Notes: a model not told the origin generated them from the sequence alone. Counted from the stretch's first letter, positions 26,839 to 36,018 are shown. The stretch is DNA of 56,573 nt from Alphaproteobacteria bacterium 32-64-14 (GCA_002280725.1 NCEM01000037.1:1-56573); one strand, 5' to 3'. Numbers and translations are program-made.

Positions 26839-28218
26839 TCAAGGCGCTCCGCCGGCTTGTGCGGCAGGGGTGCGCGCGGCGGCTGGCGTGACAAGTATCA
26901 CCACGGCTCCGATCAAGGCGGCGATGGCGAGGGCGACGAAAGCTGCTGCGCTGTCGCCATCCGTCGCAGTGCGGATGCGGCCGATCATGTCAGGCCCGAC
27001 ATAGCCGCCGAGATTTCCAGCGGAGTTGATCCAGGCGATGCCTGCCGCTGCGCCTGCACCTGACAGGAAGGCCGTCGGCAGCGACCAGAAGGTCACGACC
27101 CAGCAGAGCGTTCCGGTTGTCACCAGGCTGAGTGCTATGAGGGAAGGCACGGGGTCGCGGCCGACAAGGGCAAGCATGGCCATGCCGATCATCGCCACGA
27201 ACAAGCCCAGCGCTGCATGCCAGCGCCTCTCACCCGTGCGGTCGGAGTGTCGCGCCCACAGAACCATGGCGGCTGCAGCTATGCCCCACGGGATCATGCT
27301 CAGCAGGCCTACGCCGAAATAGTCGGCACGATCGACGCCGAGTTCCTGCACGATGGTCGGCATCCAGAAGTTGACGGCGTAGAAGCATACGATTCCGCAG
27401 AAGTAGACCAGCGTCAGCGCCCAGAGCCGGATATCACTGAAGGCCTGCCGGATGCTGTGGCGGCGACCGCTGCCGTGCTTCCCGGCTTCGTCTTCCTCGA
27501 GGCGGCTGCGAATGACAGCGCGTTCCTGTTCGTTCAACCACCGCGCGGAAGCAGGCGAGTCCGCCAGCAGCAACAGGAACAGACAACCGACAATTACAGA
27601 CGGCGCGCCTTCGATCAGGAACAGCCATTGCCAGCCCGCCATTCCCTGCAGGCCGTCCATGAACTGCAGGATGGCGCCGGACAACGGTGATCCGATCACG
27701 TTGGATAGCGCGATCGCCGTCATGAACAGGGCAACGACTTGCGCGCGGCGCGCCGCGGGAAACCAGAAGGTCAGATAGAGGATCACGCCCGGGAAAAAGC
27801 CTGCTTCGGCGACTCCGAGCATGAAACGAAGGACGTAGAAGCTGAACTCCGCGTCGGCGAGGCCAAACATGGCGGACACCGGACCCCACGCAATCGCGCC
27901 TGTGAACACGAAGGCTGACGAGATCAGACCCCAGGTGATCATGATACGCGCAATCCAGATGCGCGCGCCGACTTTCGAGAGGATCAGGTTGCTCGGAACC
28001 TCAAACACGAAATAGCCGATGAAGAAGATGCCCGCGCCGAAACCATAGACGGCGTCGCTGAAGGCGAGATCACGCGCCATCTGCAGCTGCGCAAAGCCGA
28101 CGTTCACACGATCGAGGAAGGCGACGACATAGCCGAGGAAGAGCAGGGGGACGAGGCGCCACATCACCTTCGAAAATGTCGCGTTCTCGAAATCACGCGC
28201 CGCGTTGTCGATGCTCAA
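26839..28218 (-). CDS. MFS transporter, ACS (anion:cation symporter) family
   Basis: A 459-residue carrier with 12 predicted membrane segments. The N-terminal motif FLGYVVAFLDRVNVGFAQLQM is characteristic of the ACS family (phthalate, glucarate and aromatic acid carriers). Also seen are FFIGYFVFEVPSNLILSKVGARIWIARIMITWG and RFMLGVAEAGFFPGVILYLTFWFPAARRAQ. It converges on the CoA-ligase gene and is divergent from the acyl-CoA dehydrogenase gene. Import of the acid used by the ligase is a reasonable guess but is not shown. Confidence 0.87.
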   Translation of the reverse strand: MSIDNAARDFENATFSKVMWRLVPLLFLGYVVAFLDRVNVGFAQLQMARDLAFSDAVYGFGAGIFFIGYFVFEVPSNLILSKVGARIWIARIMITWGLISSAFVFTGAIAWGPVSAMFGLADAEFSFYVLRFMLGVAEAGFFPGVILYLTFWFPAARRAQVVALFMTAIALSNVIGSPLSGAILQFMDGLQGMAGWQWLFLIEGAPSVIVGCLFLLLLADSPASARWLNEQERAVIRSRLEEDEAGKHGSGRRHSIRQAFSDIRLWALTLVYFCGIVCFYAVNFWMPTIVQELGVDRADYFGVGLLSMIPWGIAAAAMVLWARHSDRTGERRWHAALGLFVAMIGMAMLALVGRDPVPSLIALSLVTTGTLCWVVTFWSLPTAFLSGAGAAAGIAWINSAGNLGGYVGPDMIGRIRTATDGDSAAAFVALAIAALIGAVVILVTPAAARTPAAQAGGAP

Positions 28219-28437
28219 GCGCGCCCCCTGCGGACTTGCTCCCCGGTTGCAGGTTGCGAGGTCTCGGTCAGATCCGGGAGCATTCAGCCGTGAGCGAGGC
28301 GTGTCAACGACAAGCCAGGCACCGCGGGCTACGTAGCGTCAGCCGGGGATTGGCGTGGACAGCAGCGGCTGCGTATGCAGGATGCCGCGCGCGTAACGCT
28401 GGTTTTGCTGACCTTCGAACACTGAACGGGGATTTCC

Positions 28438-29601
28438 ATGTCTGTCCTGAATGTCGAACGTCCCGATTTCATGGCGGAGGAAGAAATCCGCATGTTCGAG
28501 GATTCGGTCGCGAAGTTCTTCGAGCAGAACGCCCCGGCCGAGCGTGTCGAGAAGTGGCGCAAGGACAAGGTTGTCGAACGTGCGATGTGGGAGGAGTGCG
28601 CGGCGGCTGGTCTGCTGGGTCTCTCGACGCCGGAAGAGTACGGCGGCATGGGCGGCGACTATCGCCACGAAGTGATCCTCATGGAGCAGATCGGCCTCAA
28701 GGGCGTCGATGGCTTCGGCGCCTCGCTGCACAATGCGATCGTGATGCCGTACATCCTCCACTACGGAACGGAGGAGCAGAAGAAGCGCTGGCTGCCGCGC
28801 ATGGCGTCGGGCGAGCTGATCTCCGCGATTGCGATGACGGAGCCGGGCGCGGGATCTGACCTGCAGGGTATCAAGACGACGGCAAAGAAATCCGGCAACG
28901 GCTACGTCATCAACGGCTCGAAGACGTTCATCACGAACGGGCAAACCGCCAACTTGATCTGCGTTGTGGCGAAGACTGACCCGACGCTGGGCGCGAAGGG
29001 GACGTCGCTGTTGTTCGTGGAGACTGATGGCGCTGAAGGGTTTGAGCGCGGGCGCAATCTCAAGAAGCTGGGACAGGACGCGCAGGATACGTCCGAGCTG
29101 TTCTTCAACGATGTGAAGATTCCGGCGGAGAACCTGCTGGGCACGGAAGAAGGCAAGGGCTTCTTCCAGCTGATGGGCCAGCTGCCGCAGGAGCGGCTCA
29201 ACATCGCCGTGCAAGGCATCGCGACGATCGAGCGGGCGCTTGAGCTGACCATCGCCTATGTGAAGGATCGCAAGGCGTTCGGCAAAGCCGTGATCGATTT
29301 CCAGAACACGCAATTCACGCTGGCCGAGTGCAAGACCGAAGCAACCGTTGCGCGTGTGTTCGTGAACCACTGCATCGGCGAGCACCTCAAGGGCAAGCTC
29401 GACGCGGCGACAGCGTCGATGGCGAAATACTGGGTATCCGATCTCGAAGGCAAGATCGTGGATCGCTGCCTGCAGCTGTTCGGCGGCTACGGCTTCATGG
29501 ACGAGTATCCGATCAGCCGCATGTATCGCGACAGTCGCATCCAGCGCATCTATGGCGGCACGAACGAGATCATGAAGATCCTGATCGCCCGTACGTTGTA
29601 A
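28438..29601 (+). CDS. Acyl-CoA dehydrogenase
   Basis: A 387-residue FAD flavoprotein of complete length. The FAD-binding segments are AIAMTEPGAGSDLQGIKTTAKKSGNGYVINGSKTFITNG and the C-terminal QLFGGYGFMDEYPISRMYRDSRIQRIYGGTNEIMK. The MCAD-type catalytic Glu position is Gly (IYGGTNE). The long-chain/isovaleryl type instead uses a Glu on the helix before YVKDRKAFG; here that is Glu265 in ATIERALEL. So it belongs to that subclass. The substrate is unknown. It is followed by a TIGR03084-type gene after 27 bases. Confidence 0.92.
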   Translation: MSVLNVERPDFMAEEEIRMFEDSVAKFFEQNAPAERVEKWRKDKVVERAMWEECAAAGLLGLSTPEEYGGMGGDYRHEVILMEQIGLKGVDGFGASLHNAIVMPYILHYGTEEQKKRWLPRMASGELISAIAMTEPGAGSDLQGIKTTAKKSGNGYVINGSKTFITNGQTANLICVVAKTDPTLGAKGTSLLFVETDGAEGFERGRNLKKLGQDAQDTSELFFNDVKIPAENLLGTEEGKGFFQLMGQLPQERLNIAVQGIATIERALELTIAYVKDRKAFGKAVIDFQNTQFTLAECKTEATVARVFVNHCIGEHLKGKLDAATASMAKYWVSDLEGKIVDRCLQLFGGYGFMDEYPISRMYRDSRIQRIYGGTNEIMKILIARTL

Positions 29602-29628
29602 GAGGGTCGCTCGAGGGAGTTGCGCGCG

Positions 29629-30423
29629 ATGGAGCAGGCTGCAGACTTTCTGGGCGAGACGCAGGCGCTGGGGCAATTGCTGACGCCCTTGCCGGATGCT
29701 GCGTTCAGCGAGGCGACGCAGTTCAAGGGCTGGACCATCAACGATGTGATCCGCCACCTGCATTTCTGGAACCGTGCGGCGGCGCTTCAGCTGACAGACG
29801 AGGCTGAGCTGACTCGCATGATCTCCGGCGCGATGGGCGCGGGCGGCATGCGTGCGTTCGAGAAGGAGACGCTGGGCGGCCTTGCCGGTCACGCCCTGCG
29901 CGAGGCGTGGCTCGCAACGGCGTCGGATGTGGCCGGGCTCTATGCCAAGGCCGATCCCAAGGCACGATTGAAATGGGCGGGCCCCGACATGAGCGCGCGC
30001 TCGTCGATCACGGCGCGGTTGATGGAAACATGGGCGCACGGGCAGGAGGTCTACGATCATCTCGGCGTCGAGCGCGTCGATCACGACCGCATCAAGAACA
30101 TCGCGCACCTTGGCGTGCAGACCTTCGGCTGGACCTATGTGGTGCGCCGTATGGAAGCCCCGCCGGTCGCGCCCCTTGTGCGGTTGACGGCGCCCTCGGG
30201 CGACATCTGGGTATGGGGGCAGGAGGGCGCGGTGAACGCCGTCACCGGCTCCGCGACCGAATTTTGCCAGGTGGTGACGCAGGTCCGCAACGTGGCGGAC
30301 ACGAAGCTCGATGTCCGCGGCGCCGTCGCACGCGAGTGGATGGGCATGGCGCAGTGCTTCGCCGGCAAGGCGGAAACGCCACCCGCTGCCGGTACGCGGT
30401 TTCGCAGACTGCGCGCGGCGTGA
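29629..30423 (+). CDS. TIGR03084-family protein (DinB/mycothiol-isomerase-like fold)
   Basis: A 264-residue protein. The N-terminal half is a four-helix metal-binding domain like mycothiol-dependent maleylpyruvate isomerase: GWTINDVIRHLHFWNRAA supplies one His set and MSARSSITARLMETWAHGQEVYDHLG the other. The C-terminal part (TAPSGDIWVWGQEGAVNAVTGSATEFCQVVTQVRN) is the family's SCP2-like domain. I recognise it as the TIGR03084 family, which often sits beside acyl-CoA metabolism genes, as here. The reaction is unknown. The start at ATG 29629 was preferred; 29620 is possible. Confidence 0.78.
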   Translation: MEQAADFLGETQALGQLLTPLPDAAFSEATQFKGWTINDVIRHLHFWNRAAALQLTDEAELTRMISGAMGAGGMRAFEKETLGGLAGHALREAWLATASDVAGLYAKADPKARLKWAGPDMSARSSITARLMETWAHGQEVYDHLGVERVDHDRIKNIAHLGVQTFGWTYVVRRMEAPPVAPLVRLTAPSGDIWVWGQEGAVNAVTGSATEFCQVVTQVRNVADTKLDVRGAVAREWMGMAQCFAGKAETPPAAGTRFRRLRAA

Positions 30424-30483
30424 TAGGGCGCCGCGCTGTCGCGTATCCACGCCGATCTCAATCGCATCGAGCGGGTCGAGGAT

Positions 30484-31203
30484 GTGCGTATCCTTTTCGC
30501 CGTGGAAAGCGGAAGCCGTGCATGGGGCTTCCCGTCGCCAGACAGCGACTACGACGCGCGCTTCGTCTACGTGCGCAAGCCGGACTGGTATCTTTCGCTG
30601 GCGCCGGGGCGCGACGTGATCGAGCTTCCGATCGAGGACGACTTTGACACCAATGGCTGGGACATCCGCAAGGCTCTGAGCCTGCTTCTGAAGCCGAATC
30701 CGGTGCTGCTGGAATGGTTGTCGAGCCCGATGCGCTATCGCTGGAACGAGAGCGCGTGCTCGCAGCTGCTGACCTTCGCGAAGCGGACCGCACATGCGCG
30801 GGCCTGCCTGCATCACTACCTGTCGGTAAGCCGGAGGCTGTGGAATGAGTTCGTGGAGGGGCGCGAGCAGGTCAACCTCAAGAAGTACTTCTACATCCTG
30901 CGGCCGGTTTTGTGCATCGCTTGGATACGGGAGCAGCCCGGAGAGATTCCGCCTATGAGCCTGCCGGACCTGATGGCCGGGGTTGATCTGTCCAGCGGCT
31001 TACGTTCGGCAGTTGAAGACCTGCTGGCGCTGAAGGCGCGTACGTCTGAAGTGGGCGCTGGCGCGCGAATCGGAGTGCTGGACGAAGTCATCCTACGCGA
31101 GTGGGCGTGGGCGGATCGCCAGGATATTCGGGATACGCCTCAGCCCGGCCTGCACGAAGAAGCTGAAGCAATGTTCCGTGCATTTGTGAAGGCGCAGGTA
31201 TGA
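30484..31203 (+). CDS. Predicted nucleotidyltransferase (YcgL/COG3541-like)
   Basis: A 239-residue protein with the minimal nucleotidyltransferase motif GSRAWGFPSPDSDYDARFVYV (G-S followed by D-x-D). The C-terminal helical half contains LLEWLSSPMRY and KKYFYILRPVLCIAWI. The start is odd: the open frame extends back to the TAG at 30424, and its codons (LSRIHADLNRIERVED) look like the family's real N-terminal helix. However, only GTG 30484 or a CTG at 30436 (with AGGGCG before it) are available. CTG initiation is therefore possible. It is followed at 10 bases by a metallophosphoesterase, a pairing that suggests joint nucleic-acid or nucleotide processing. Confidence 0.78.
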   Translation: MRILFAVESGSRAWGFPSPDSDYDARFVYVRKPDWYLSLAPGRDVIELPIEDDFDTNGWDIRKALSLLLKPNPVLLEWLSSPMRYRWNESACSQLLTFAKRTAHARACLHHYLSVSRRLWNEFVEGREQVNLKKYFYILRPVLCIAWIREQPGEIPPMSLPDLMAGVDLSSGLRSAVEDLLALKARTSEVGAGARIGVLDEVILREWAWADRQDIRDTPQPGLHEEAEAMFRAFVKAQV

Positions 31204-31213
31204 GTGTGGAAGC

Positions 31214-31996
31214 ATGAGCACGCCCACATTCGACCGGCGTGACCTGACCGGTCCGTTCGACCTCATCGGCGATGTGCATGGTTGCGCGGATGAGCTGGAA
31301 GAGCTGCTTGTCCTGTTGGGCTATGATGTCGAATGGGCAGGCGGCGTTGTGCGCGTGACGGCGCTTCAAGGCCGCATGGCGGTGTTTGTCGGCGATCTTG
31401 TCGATCGCGGCCCGCGCACGCCCGATGTGCTGCGGATCGCGATGGCGATGACGGAGCAGGGCAACGCGCTTTGCGTCGATGGCAATCATGACAACAAGTT
31501 CGCGCGCTGGATCAACGGCGCCAACGTGAAGACGGCGCATGGGCTGCAGGCGTCTGTCGACCAGATGGCGGCGGAGGATCCGGCCTTTCATGCGCGCGTG
31601 CGGAAATATCTGGCCAGCCTGCCGCCCTATCTCTGGCTGGATGATGGAAAGCTGGTGGTCGCGCACGCCGGTCTCAAGGAGGAGATGATCGGCCAGATGA
31701 ACGGCAAGATTCGCTCCTTCGCGCTTTACGGCGATACCACAGGCGAGACGGATGGATTCGGCAATCCAGTGCGACGCAATTGGGCGCTGGCGTATAGCGG
31801 CGATGCAGCCATCGTTTACGGTCACGTCGCGGCGCCGGAAGTCCAGGCGGTGAACAACACGTGGTGTATCGATACCGGCTGTTGCTTTGGCGGGCGGCTG
31901 ACGGCGTTGCGCTGGCCCGAGCACGAGCTGGTGAGCGTGCCCGCGCGTCAGGCGTGGTTCACGGGGTCTCGTCCGCTCGCTGAACGCACGAGATAG
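31214..31996 (+). CDS. Metallophosphoesterase (PrpE/ApaH-like)
   Basis: A 260-residue calcineurin-type phosphoesterase. All motifs are present: FDLIGDVHGCADELEELL (DxH), VFVGDLVDRGPRTPDVL (GDxxDRG), CVDGNHDNKF (GNHD), VVAHAGL and VYGHVA (the last metal-binding His). The pattern is that of bis(5'-nucleosyl)-tetraphosphatases and the phosphatase part of bacterial polynucleotide kinase/phosphatase. It is paired with the preceding nucleotidyltransferase, 10 bases apart. The exact substrate is uncertain. Confidence 0.88.
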   Translation: MSTPTFDRRDLTGPFDLIGDVHGCADELEELLVLLGYDVEWAGGVVRVTALQGRMAVFVGDLVDRGPRTPDVLRIAMAMTEQGNALCVDGNHDNKFARWINGANVKTAHGLQASVDQMAAEDPAFHARVRKYLASLPPYLWLDDGKLVVAHAGLKEEMIGQMNGKIRSFALYGDTTGETDGFGNPVRRNWALAYSGDAAIVYGHVAAPEVQAVNNTWCIDTGCCFGGRLTALRWPEHELVSVPARQAWFTGSRPLAERTR

Positions 31997-32064
31997 ACGA
32001 GACGGCTTGACGCCGTCTGGCTGGCGGTTTCCTGATAGCAAAAATCAGGAAGGAAACTGTCGCC

Positions 32065-33042
32065 ATGAAAACGCGCATCACCGAGCTCTTCGGCATCGAG
32101 CATCCGATCATCCAGGGCGGCATGCACTATGTAGGTTTTGCCGAGATGGCGGCTGCGGTTTCAGAAGCCGGCGGCCTCGGCATCATCACCGGCCTGACGC
32201 AGCGGACGCCGGAAGGCCTGCGCGCCGAAATCCGCCGTTGCCGCGAGATGACCAAGAAGCCGTTCGGCGTGAACCTCACCTTCCTGCCGTCGGTGACGCC
32301 GCCGGATTATCCCGGCTTTGTGCGCACCATCATCGAGGAAGGCATCAAGATCGTGGAGACCGCCGGCAACAACCCGGCGCAGGTGATGCCCTTCTTCAAG
32401 GAAGCGGGCGTCAAGGTGATCCACAAATGCACGTCTGTCCGTCACTCGAAGAAGGCCGAGGCGATCGGCTGTGACGCGGTCAGCGTCGATGGCTTCGAGT
32501 GCGGCGGTCACCCCGGCGAGGACGATGTGCCGAATTTCATCCTGCTGCCGCGCGCGGCGGAAGAACTCAAGATTCCCTTCGTCGCATCGGGCGGCATGGC
32601 GGATGGCCGCTCGCTCGTCGCTGCGATAGCGCTGGGCGCCGAAGGCATGAACATGGGCACGCGCTTCATGGCGACGAAGGATGCGCCGATCCACCAGAAT
32701 GTGAAGGATGCACTGGTGGCGGCCAGCGAGCTCGATACGCGCCTGATCATGCGCCCGCTGCGCAACACCGAGCGCGTGCTGAACAATGCGGGCGTCGCCA
32801 AGATCGTCGAGAAAGAGAAACAGCTCGGCGCAGGCATCAAGTTCGAGGATATCCTCAACGAGGTCGCGGGCGTCTATCCGAAGATCATGAAGGATGGCGA
32901 CATGGATGCGGGCGCCTGGAGCTGCGGCATGGTCGCGGGCCTCATCCACGATGTGCCGACCGTGAAGGAGCTGATCGACCGCATCATGCGCGAGGCGGAC
33001 GACATCATCGCCAAGCGTCTCGGCGGGATGCGCGCAGCTTGA
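32065..33042 (+). CDS. Nitronate monooxygenase family flavoprotein
   Basis: A 325-residue FMN TIM-barrel protein of the nitronate monooxygenase (2-nitropropane dioxygenase) family. N-terminal PIIQGGMHYVGFAEMAAAVSEAGGLGII is the phosphate-binding start. ECGGHPGEDD holds the His expected to act as catalytic base, and VASGGMADGRSLVAAIALGAEGMNMGTRFMAT is the FMN phosphate cradle. It probably detoxifies propionate-3-nitronate or related nitronates. It has GGAAGGAAAC-type sites upstream and stands alone. Confidence 0.9.
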   Translation: MKTRITELFGIEHPIIQGGMHYVGFAEMAAAVSEAGGLGIITGLTQRTPEGLRAEIRRCREMTKKPFGVNLTFLPSVTPPDYPGFVRTIIEEGIKIVETAGNNPAQVMPFFKEAGVKVIHKCTSVRHSKKAEAIGCDAVSVDGFECGGHPGEDDVPNFILLPRAAEELKIPFVASGGMADGRSLVAAIALGAEGMNMGTRFMATKDAPIHQNVKDALVAASELDTRLIMRPLRNTERVLNNAGVAKIVEKEKQLGAGIKFEDILNEVAGVYPKIMKDGDMDAGAWSCGMVAGLIHDVPTVKELIDRIMREADDIIAKRLGGMRAA

Positions 33043-33061
33043 TACCTTCAGGGCTGACGCT

Positions 33062-34417
33062 TCAGCTCTTGCGGTATTCAGGCGGACGGTTGTCGACGCC
33101 ATTGAGTTCGTTCATCACGACGCGGGCGGCGTCAGCGACATAGCGGTCCTTGCCGTGCAGCTTGGCGGCGAGGGCAGATAGCCCGTCCAGCATGGCGGGG
33201 CTGTTCGCGCCCAGATCTGCGATCGCTACGAGGAACGACTCGAACCGCAGGCAGGTTTCGACGCGGCCGGGTACGTCCTTGGCGGGCTCAAGCGAAAGAC
33301 CATCGAGAATGCGCAGAACCTGTGGCGCCAGTCGCGGATCGTCGGGCCCGGAGAAGATGCGCCGCGCATCGCGCAGCATGGCGACGCCGGCGCTGAACGT
33401 GTTCGCGTCAGCGGACCCTAGCCATTCCATCATCACGCCATAGGCATCCGGCCGGCGAAGCAACAGGTCGGCGGCCAGTTCGCACGACGGGCTGCGCAGG
33501 TGGGCGTGCGATTTAAGGATATCGAGATCGCTGCCGGGGCGTATGTAAAGCGCGTGGCGCGCCACGATGAAAGCATTGAGCGCTTCGGGAACATCCGGCG
33601 GGACGGCGGAAATGTTGGTGCAGGCAGAGCCGATACACCACGCGCGCGATTGCGCCGCCTGCTCGGCGCCGAGCCGCGCTTCAAGCGCATCGAGCGATGC
33701 CTGGTCCGCAACGCGCGTATCGGCGGGATAGACCAGTATCGGATAACGCACGAGCTCGGCCGCCATCGGCCAGCGCCAGGGTGCGCCGCCATAGGCGATG
33801 TTCATGCGTGGAAACTGCGCCAGCCAGTCGACGATCACCTGTGACGTCGGCACGGTCCAGTAAGCTGTCCACGCATTGCCGGTGTGATGGCCATCATCGC
33901 CCACCTGCCGCGTCACGGTGACTGCGCCGCAGCGGAGGCAGGCATTCACGCCAAGCTGAGCGAGCGGCCACACTGTGCGATGAAAGGCCGGGTCGCAGCC
34001 GCACGCGACCCGGTTCTCGTTAAGACAGATTTCTTCTTGCGGATGCAGTCCCTCGAAACGTGCAAGCGATGGGTCCGCCTGGGGCGCGGGTGGCGCGGCT
34101 GGGGAGGGCGCGGCTGCTGCGGGCTTGCGCTCGCGCGGCGGCATCACCAGGTCGCCCTTCTCGAAATATGTGCGCATGTGGTTGGTGCGCGGCCCGTCCG
34201 TGGCTTTCATCAGGAAGGTGAGCCGTTCGGTGGGTCCGCCGGGCGCCACACCCTCGCGTTCCCAATCGATGTAGATTTCCGTCACGTCGTCGCTGATGTC
34301 GATCATGCGGATGACGCCGCTCGCCTCGAACGGCACGCGCACGCCCTTCGCGTCCGTGAAGCCACGGATCACGGTGTAGCGGTGATGCGATTCGAGATGA
34401 TCAACCGTTGCCCCCAT
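33062..34417 (-). CDS. Unrecognised Cys-rich protein linked to msrA
   Basis: A 451-residue protein that I do not recognise. Residues 1-95 form a beta-rich domain (HHRYTVIRGFTDAKGVRVPFEASGVI), followed by an Ala/Pro linker (about 97-113). A central region has a possible zinc site: C at EICLNE, CGC in VACGCDPAFH and CLRC in NACLRCGAVTV, plus nearby His residues. The C-terminal 200 residues are helical and look repeat-like (LRSPSCELAADLL, ISAVPPDVPEALNAF, ANSPAMLDGLSALAAKLHGK). It starts 11 bases after the msrA stop without an obvious ribosome site, so translation may be coupled to msrA. There is no signal peptide. Confidence 0.65.
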   Translation of the reverse strand: MGATVDHLESHHRYTVIRGFTDAKGVRVPFEASGVIRMIDISDDVTEIYIDWEREGVAPGGPTERLTFLMKATDGPRTNHMRTYFEKGDLVMPPRERKPAAAAPSPAAPPAPQADPSLARFEGLHPQEEICLNENRVACGCDPAFHRTVWPLAQLGVNACLRCGAVTVTRQVGDDGHHTGNAWTAYWTVPTSQVIVDWLAQFPRMNIAYGGAPWRWPMAAELVRYPILVYPADTRVADQASLDALEARLGAEQAAQSRAWCIGSACTNISAVPPDVPEALNAFIVARHALYIRPGSDLDILKSHAHLRSPSCELAADLLLRRPDAYGVMMEWLGSADANTFSAGVAMLRDARRIFSGPDDPRLAPQVLRILDGLSLEPAKDVPGRVETCLRFESFLVAIADLGANSPAMLDGLSALAAKLHGKDRYVADAARVVMNELNGVDNRPPEYRKS

Positions 34418-34428
34418 CTGGTGTCAGC

Positions 34429-35082
34429 TCAGGCGCCAACACCCAGACCGGCGGGACAATCCACGCCCGTGCCGCCAAGTCCGCAATAGCCGTCTGGATT
34501 CTTGGCGAGGTATTGCTGGTGATACCCTTCCGCATAGTAGAAGGCCGGCGCAGGCAGGATCTCGGTGGTGATCTGGCCGATGCCGGCAAGCTTCAGCGCC
34601 GCTTGATAGGCCGCACGCGAGGCCTTCGCTTTTGCCGCCTGATCGGCGGACACTGTGTAGAGAGCGGAACGATACTGCGTTCCGACATCGCCGCCCTGGC
34701 GCATCCCCTGCGTAGGATCGTGGTTCTCCCAGAACACTTTCAGCAGCGCTTCATAACTGGTGACCTTCGGGTCGAACACGACCAGCACCACCTCCGTATG
34801 GCCCGTGTCGCCCGAACAGACTTCCTGGTAGCTGGGGTTGGGCGTCTCGCCACCCTGATAGCCGACGGCGGTCGTCCAGACGCCGTCCTGCTGCCAGAAC
34901 TTGCGCTCTGCGCCCCAGAAGCAGCCAAGGCCGAACACCGCCGATTCCAGTCCTTGAGGGAAGGGGCCCTTGATTGCCCGTCCGTTGACGAAGTGATGGT
35001 TATCGACCGGCATGGCCGCCGCCCGGCCCGACATGGCCTCGCCCGCCTTGGGCATCGTGACCTTTTTCCCAAGGGACGGCAT
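34429..35082 (-). CDS. msrA: Peptide-methionine (S)-S-oxide reductase MsrA
   Basis: A 217-residue methionine sulfoxide reductase A. The catalytic Cys54 is in [13 protein letters not shown]. The substrate pocket is seen in [26 protein letters not shown] and [26 protein letters not shown]. The C-terminal [14 protein letters not shown] carries likely resolving cysteines. The start at 35082 has GAAGGAAG upstream. The first 45 residues are an extension beyond the catalytic core and do not look like a classical signal peptide. It repairs oxidised methionine and is probably cotranscribed with the next unknown gene. Confidence 0.94.
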   Translation of the reverse strand: MPSLGKKVTMPKAGEAMSGRAAAMPVDNHHFVNGRAIKGPFPQGLESAVFGLGCFWGAERKFWQQDGVWTTAVGYQGGETPNPSYQEVCSGDTGHTEVVLVVFDPKVTSYEALLKVFWENHDPTQGMRQGGDVGTQYRSALYTVSADQAAKAKASRAAYQAALKLAGIGQITTEILPAPAFYYAEGYHQQYLAKNPDGYCGLGGTGVDCPAGLGVGA

Positions 35083-35253
35083 TGCGACTTCCTTCGTGGG
35101 GTGTTTCCGCTTCCTTGTGAGGCCCTCGGAGCCGGACGTCAAAACCCCACCAGAACAAGCGCCGGGCAGGCGATACAAGGCAGGCAGCAGGCGATAGGGC
35201 GGCGGCCGGTAACTTGCGCTTCAGACGCGCCCATGTAAAAGGCCCCCTGCGCG

Positions 35254-35343
35254 GGTGAGGTGGCCGAGTGGTCGATGGCGCACGCTTGGAAAGCGTGTGT
35301 ACGGGAAACCGTACCGTGGGTTCGAATCCCACCTTCACCGCCA
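35254..35343 (+). tRNA. tRNA-Ser (GGA anticodon)
   Basis: The cloverleaf starts GGTGAGGTGGCCGAGTGG and ends CTTCACC-G with an encoded CCA. The anticodon loop TTGGAAA gives GGA. There is a long variable arm (ACGGGAAACCGT) as expected for serine, and a T arm GGGTTCGAATCCC. It stands at the left border of the accessory region and is a plausible integration site. Confidence 0.97.
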
Positions 35344-35714
35344 CGTAGTCCGATCTCTCGATTTGGGTTCCCGTTTTCGGTCGATTTCGCGCGTTTCCAG
35401 CGGAAATTGCGGGTGTGCGGGCCTCTGCATTTCTAAAATTAGGTCTCGCTTCGGCCTTTCCGGAGCGGCGGCCTCTGTTGCCACGAACGTCGGTCTCATT
35501 CACGCGCCTAAAGAGGCTTCTGGGCTAGGCTCTTGCCCGAGACTCACCGGCCGTTGTGGCGTCCCCGCCGAGAGCATCCGCGAGAATTCTCGGCCAGACA
35601 GACTGGGACCGCCGGTTCGCACTGGACTACGTTAGGTGTGCGCAGGTGCTGTCAGACCAATGCTAGCCAGTCTCTGGTAAGGGCAGTGGCTATTGGCCCC
35701 CCGGAGGAACCCCT
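35344..35714 (+). other. Gene-free stretch between tRNA-Ser and the IS fragment
   Basis: 371 bases with no convincing coding frame, no hairpin-plus-T terminator and no recognisable repeat of the tRNA 3' end. Composition is a little less GC-rich than the flank (for example ATTTCTAAAATTAGG at 35428-35442). It looks like the eroded edge of an insertion. An IS left end may begin near GGTGCTGTCAGACC at about 35645, but no matching right end is visible. Confidence 0.5.
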
Positions 35715-35909
35715 GTGACGCGAATTTTCTACAAGCGGCGCCGCTTCCCACCAGCCGTGATAAAGCATGCGGTCTGGCTCTACTTTCGCTTCACGCTCAG
35801 CCTGCGTGATGTCTAAGAAATGCTCGCTCACCGCGGCATCGACGTGAGCTACGAAACGATCCGCTATTGGACAGCCAGGTTCGGCGCGAAGATCGCCGCC
35901 AATCTTTGA
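35715..35909 (+). mobile_element. IS6-family transposase, N-terminal fragment with a stop codon
   Basis: A GTG-started frame reads MTRIFYKRRRFPPAVIKHAV, WLYFRFTLSLRDV, then TAA (35814-35816), then EMLAHRGIDVSYETIRYWT and ARFGAKIAANL before TGA. This is the helix-turn-helix start of IS6-like transposases (…LSxRDVEEMLAxRGIxVSYETIRxW…). The glutamate codon after DV has become TAA, and everything after AANL is missing, including the DDE catalytic core. It is a dead remnant, not an active element. Confidence 0.8.
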
Positions 35910-35948
35910 TCCGGCAACGATGCCGGTGATGATGAGGATGCGCTTCAT
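35910..35948 (-). pseudogene. Truncated start of an exported small protein
   Basis: On the minus strand a good ribosome site (CGGAGATCGAC) precedes ATG 35948 and MKRILIITGIVAG, a signal-peptide-like start. The frame then runs directly into the IS6 fragment in the antisense direction. The rest of the gene has been replaced. A chance match is possible. Confidence 0.35.
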
Positions 35949-36018
35949 GTCGATCTCCGAGATGACACTCCTCATAACCCCCACTGCCCAATGAGCGCCA
36001 ATTGCGAGCGCGCGACTT

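Noticed and set aside
26819..26850. Hairpin GCGCCT...AGGCGC between the CoA ligase and MFS genes
   Set aside because: The stem has a mismatch and there is no T-tract on either strand, so it is not called a terminator.
28339..30816. 825-residue open frame on the minus strand
   Set aside because: It lies antisense to the acyl-CoA dehydrogenase and the TIGR03084 and nucleotidyltransferase genes. It is rich in Arg, His and Ala, as GC-rich shadow frames are, and has no recognisable domain.
35344..35714. Search for an integrase or a direct repeat of the tRNA-Ser 3' end
   Set aside because: No frame resembles an integrase, and I saw no second copy of the CCCACCTTCACCGCCA end within the window.
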